From contig JAKONL010000604.1 in NCBI GenBank assembly GCA_022701965.1, positions 1-17,014 on the forward strand: 17,014 nt of DNA, in the 5' to 3' direction. Positions 14,457-17,014 of the stretch are shown in pieces. Position 1 is the stretch's first letter, and every line of letters begins with the position of its first letter. The notes beneath the pieces are model-generated. The model did not search any database. It saw only the letters and a list, made by a program, of their open reading frames with translations, and was not told the origin of the DNA. Made by a program: the position numbers and the translations under genes. The DNA comes from Burkholderiaceae bacterium. Lineage in GTDB: Bacteria; Pseudomonadota; Gammaproteobacteria; Burkholderiales; Burkholderiaceae.

Positions 14457-16553
14457 TCAGAACCTCACGTCGAGGCTGGCATACACGGCGCGGCCGTCGC
14501 CGGGGGAGAAGCCCGAGGAGCCGCTGTCGTACCACGCGTAGACGTACCTGCGGTCGGTGAGGTTCTTCACCTGCACGCCGACGCTCGTCGAGGGCGACAC
14601 GCGGTAGCTCGCGCCGAGGTTGAGCAGCGCATACCTGCCGAAACGGCCCTGCGTGTTGGTGCGGTCGACGTCGTAGTCGCCCTGCGCGTTGCCCCAGGCC
14701 GACAGCTTCAGGCGCTCGGTCGCCTGGTAGTCGACGCCCAGCGAGAGCAGATCGTGCGGCACGTTCTCGATCTCGCGGCCGAGCGTGGCCGGCGCGCCCG
14801 GGTCGGGCGCGGTGATGCGCGCGAGCTGGTGCGAGTACGCGATCCAGGCCGTCGTGCGCGCGCCGGGCTTCGCGTTGAACTGGACGTCGTAGCCCTTTCT
14901 CAGCGTCCGGCCGACGTTGCCCAGGCCGCCCGGGTCGGGCAGGCCGTCGACGCCCAGCACGCGCGCCACCTCGCCCGAGGCGCGCTGTTCCCAGTAGGCG
15001 ACGCGGCCGTCGAGCCACGGCAGCGGCGCGAACTTGACGCCGGCCTCCCAGCCGTCGTTGATCGACGGCTTCAGGTTGCGCGGCTGCGTGCGGTAGGCGT
15101 CGATGCCCGAGCCGATCTGGAAGGTGCGGCCCCAGTTGGCATAGACGCTGGCCTGCGGCAGCACGGTGTAGACCGCGCTGATCTTGGGCTGCTGGATGAG
15201 GCCGTAGTCGTTGACGCTCGAGCGCCTGCCGGTCAGGCGGTCGGTGAAGTCGCCGCCGACCTTGTCGACGCGCCATGCCGGCACGATCTTCAGCGCCTCG
15301 AACGGGCGGATCACCGCCTGCAGGTAGGCGCCGCGCGTGTCGAGATCGAAGTCCCAGTCGCGGAACCGCGAGGTGCGCACGCGTTCGAGGGTCCGGTAGC
15401 GCTGGCCGATGTTGTCCTGGCGCTGGACGTCGATGCCGCCCTCGAGCGTGAATTCGCGCGCCCACCCGACCTTCGGCCGCCAGGTCAGCGAGGAGATCGC
15501 ACCGTTCTGCCGCTCGTCGGCATCGCGCTCTTGCTGCGTGCCGGCGGCGGTGAAGCGCACCCAGCGCCGGTTCTCGTAGCGGTTGGTGTAGAGCCTGGTC
15601 GACCACGACAGATCGGGCGCCAGTTCGCCGTCCAGGTGGACACTCGCCTGGCCGGTCGTGCGCTCGCTGCGGTCGGCCGATGCGTAGGCGGGCGAGCTGC
15701 GCGGCGCGTCCACGGCCTGGCGGTAGGTCAGGTAGCCGGACTCGAGCGCCTCGTTGTCGAAGTAGCGGGCGCTCAGGCCGACCCGCCAGCGGCCGTCGTC
15801 GGTGGTGTAGAGCCACTTGGCCGAGAGCGAACGCTTGCGGGCGTCGGCATGGTCGCGAAAGCCGTCCGAGTCGCGCCACGAGAGCGCGTAGTTCTGGCTC
15901 CAGTTGCCGCTCTCGATGCCCTTGACGACCTGCACCTCCTTCGTGCCGAAGCTGCCCGCCGTGAGGCTGGCACGCCCTTCGTTGCCACCGCTGCGCGTGA
16001 GCACGTTGGCGTTGCCGGCGATGTTGTTCAGGCCCCAGCGCGGGTCGTTGGTGCCGCGCACGATCTCGATCGCCTCGATGTCGAGCGGGAACACCGCGTC
16101 CAGGAAGGGCATGCCGCCCGCGTTGTCGTTGCTCGGTATGCCGTCGATTAGCAGCTTGACCGCATTCACGCGGCCCTCGCCGTTGAAGCCGCGGAACGAG
16201 AAGCGGCCGGCGTCCGTGCCCTGCTTGAACTGCGTGACCTGCACGCCCGGCGCACGCGCGAGCAGCTCCCAGCTGTAGTCGACATGCTGGTCGTGCAGCA
16301 GGCTGCCGCCGAGGATGTCGACCGAGCTGAAGACGTTGCGCGCGGCGAGCGGGCCGGTCGCCGCCGACGGGGCCGATTCGACGTCGATGGTGCCGAGCGT
16401 CAGCGCCGAATCGTCGGTGCGCTGGCGGGCGGGCGTCTCCGGCTGCGCTTGCGCGGAGGCCGTCGCGACGAGCGAGAGGGTGAAGGACGCGGCGAGTGCG
16501 TGCCGCAGGGACGCGCGCCGCCTGGGGGGCGCGGAGAAGGGGATCGGTGTCAT
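14457..16553 (-). CDS. TonB-dependent outer-membrane receptor
   Basis: The frame gives 698 residues from the ATG at 16553, with a basic N-terminus and signal peptide (about 1-36, cleavage near AQA). A TonB-box-like stretch follows (LTLGTIDVES, about 52-61). The plug domain has FSSVDILGG, LARAPGVQV, FSFRGFNGEGRVN, LLIDGIPSND, IEAIEIVRGTNDPRWG and GNANVLTRSGG. A beta-barrel fills the remainder, with repeated alternating strands, the GRTFQIG block and VKNLTDRRYVYAWYD near the end, and a terminal YASLDVRF whose final Phe is the usual barrel-assembly signal. The receptor imports a metallophore or metal complex using TonB/ExbBD energy. It lies between the DUF2946 gene and the PepSY gene in one minus-strand operon. 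The ribosome-binding site is weak. No Fur box was recognised. The ligand is unknown. Confidence 0.93.
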   Translation of the reverse strand: MTPIPFSAPPRRRASLRHALAASFTLSLVATASAQAQPETPARQRTDDSALTLGTIDVESAPSAATGPLAARNVFSSVDILGGSLLHDQHVDYSWELLARAPGVQVTQFKQGTDAGRFSFRGFNGEGRVNAVKLLIDGIPSNDNAGGMPFLDAVFPLDIEAIEIVRGTNDPRWGLNNIAGNANVLTRSGGNEGRASLTAGSFGTKEVQVVKGIESGNWSQNYALSWRDSDGFRDHADARKRSLSAKWLYTTDDGRWRVGLSARYFDNEALESGYLTYRQAVDAPRSSPAYASADRSERTTGQASVHLDGELAPDLSWSTRLYTNRYENRRWVRFTAAGTQQERDADERQNGAISSLTWRPKVGWAREFTLEGGIDVQRQDNIGQRYRTLERVRTSRFRDWDFDLDTRGAYLQAVIRPFEALKIVPAWRVDKVGGDFTDRLTGRRSSVNDYGLIQQPKISAVYTVLPQASVYANWGRTFQIGSGIDAYRTQPRNLKPSINDGWEAGVKFAPLPWLDGRVAYWEQRASGEVARVLGVDGLPDPGGLGNVGRTLRKGYDVQFNAKPGARTTAWIAYSHQLARITAPDPGAPATLGREIENVPHDLLSLGVDYQATERLKLSAWGNAQGDYDVDRTNTQGRFGRYALLNLGASYRVSPSTSVGVQVKNLTDRRYVYAWYDSGSSGFSPGDGRAVYASLDVRF

Positions 16554-16623
16554 GGAGTCGCTGGCCTGAACGGGAGACGGACCACGCGACGCCGGTTTTG
16601 CGGCGACGCGCGGGGCTCGAGTG

Positions 16624-16645
16624 CCTGCGGCCGATCGGCCGCAGG
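16624..16645. promoter_or_regulatory. 22-bp perfect palindrome between the DUF2946 and receptor genes
   Basis: The arm CCTGCGGCCGA (16624-16634) is followed directly by its exact complement TCGGCCGCAGG (16635-16645). It lies 15 bases after the DUF2946 stop and about 70 bases before the receptor start. With no T run on the minus strand it is not a canonical terminator. It could be a protein-binding site or an RNA hairpin that stabilises or attenuates the receptor message. Confidence 0.5.
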
Positions 16646-16660
16646 TGCTCTCTTCGATGC

Positions 16661-17014
16661 TCAGGAAGCGGGAGGTGGGGCGCGCGGCTGCGCCGTCGAC
16701 CACGCGAACAGCGGGCGCGGCGACTTCAGGAACAGTTCGGGCAGGCCGGGTCGGAGCGCTGGCACGAACATCGACGCCGGCGCCGCAGGCGGCATCCCGA
16801 GCGCGGTCGTGTGCGACGAGCAGAAGGCGCAGTGCTGCTGCGCGTGGTCGGCCGGTGCCTTGTGTGCCGGACCGTCCGGTCCGCTGTCGCCGGTGTCGAC
16901 CCGCATCGTGCCCATGGCGGTGCAGACCTCGACCCAGCCCTGGTCGGGCGCGCCTCGCGACGTGCGCTCCAGCGCCCGGGTCGCGAGCGGCGCCATCGAG
17001 CCCAGCAGGATCGC
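16661..17014 (-). CDS. DUF2946 family small cysteine protein, partial (N-terminus outside the window)
   Basis: The frame is open to the window edge (AILLGS before the first visible Met at 16996), so the start and probably a hydrophobic leader lie beyond base 17014; 117 residues are visible. Numbered from that Met, it shows the DUF2946 pattern: WVEVCTAMG with Cys25, then a His/Asp/Pro-rich linker, then HCAFCSSHT with Cys56, Cys59 and His62, a likely metal-binding or redox site. The tail is proline-rich (FLKSPRPLFAWSTAQPRAPP). Small DUF2946 proteins are often found next to TonB receptors and copper-related genes. Here it is the first visible gene of the operon with the receptor and PepSY protein, so a periplasmic or membrane-bound metal-handling role is likely. 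Function is not established. Confidence 0.8.
   Translation of the reverse strand, partial: AILLGSMAPLATRALERTSRGAPDQGWVEVCTAMGTMRVDTGDSGPDGPAHKAPADHAQQHCAFCSSHTTALGMPPAAPASMFVPALRPGLPELFLKSPRPLFAWSTAQPRAPPPAS

Noticed and set aside
14455..15879. N-terminal extension of the PepSY gene up to 15879 (total 944 codons)
   Set aside because: The added region is out-of-frame receptor DNA; the protein family begins at the ATG at 14454, right after the receptor stop.
14754..16151. Plus-strand frame of 465 codons opposite the TonB receptor
   Set aside because: Low-complexity shadow; the minus strand has plug and barrel motifs throughout.
1..17014. CRISPR arrays, tRNA/rRNA genes, insertion sequences, prophage or attachment sites
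   Set aside because: No regularly spaced direct repeats, transposase motifs, integrase or structured RNA gene patterns were found on reading both strands.

Overview
The window is GC-rich, densely coded DNA that looks like a betaproteobacterial chromosome, most likely Burkholderiales/Comamonadaceae (Variovorax-like). This rests on codon usage, on an E. coli-type LexA box in front of imuA-imuB-dnaE2, and on remembered resemblance of the proteins; no search was run. The exception is the first ~215 bases, which encode an internal piece of an actinobacterial-type site-2 protease (Rip1/RseP-like). That piece joins abruptly to a truncated DUF1810 gene, and an assembly or library chimera at the contig end is the simplest reading.

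Layout. (1) 1-~216: foreign protease fragment. (2) ~216-679, minus strand: a periplasmic mono-haem cytochrome c, translationally coupled to the truncated DUF1810 gene. (3) 805-2850: a soluble PAS-PAS-histidine kinase-receiver hybrid. (4) 2868-8377: the SOS mutagenesis operon imuA-imuB-dnaE2 behind a perfect LexA box (2884-2903), with all three genes overlapping. (5) 8456-9394: a proline-rich protein with a winged-helix-like segment and a PD-(D/E)XK nuclease-like domain resembling MmcB, directly downstream of the mutasome genes. (6) 9493-9834: a small unknown protein. (7) 9869-13073: a catabolic/uptake module, with a class II aldolase/adducin-family enzyme and an MFS anion:cation-symporter-type transporter on the minus strand, and a divergent LysR-type regulator. 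A dyad with T-N11-A spacing lies between them at the position expected for a LysR activation site. (8) 13045-17014, minus strand: a metal-acquisition operon of a DUF2946 cysteine protein (cut by the window end), a TonB-dependent receptor and a PepSY-TM membrane protein with a histidine-rich insert.

The genes form three functional groups: damage-induced mutagenic DNA synthesis (ImuA/ImuB/DnaE2, perhaps with the nuclease-like protein), regulated uptake and processing of a small organic acid or sugar derivative, and outer-membrane metal or metallophore uptake with a likely inner-membrane reductase. No tRNA, rRNA, CRISPR array or insertion sequence was seen, and no stretch over 300 bases lacks a gene. 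The most interesting points are the chimeric left end, the shortened ImuB, and the MmcB-like protein beside the mutasome operon.
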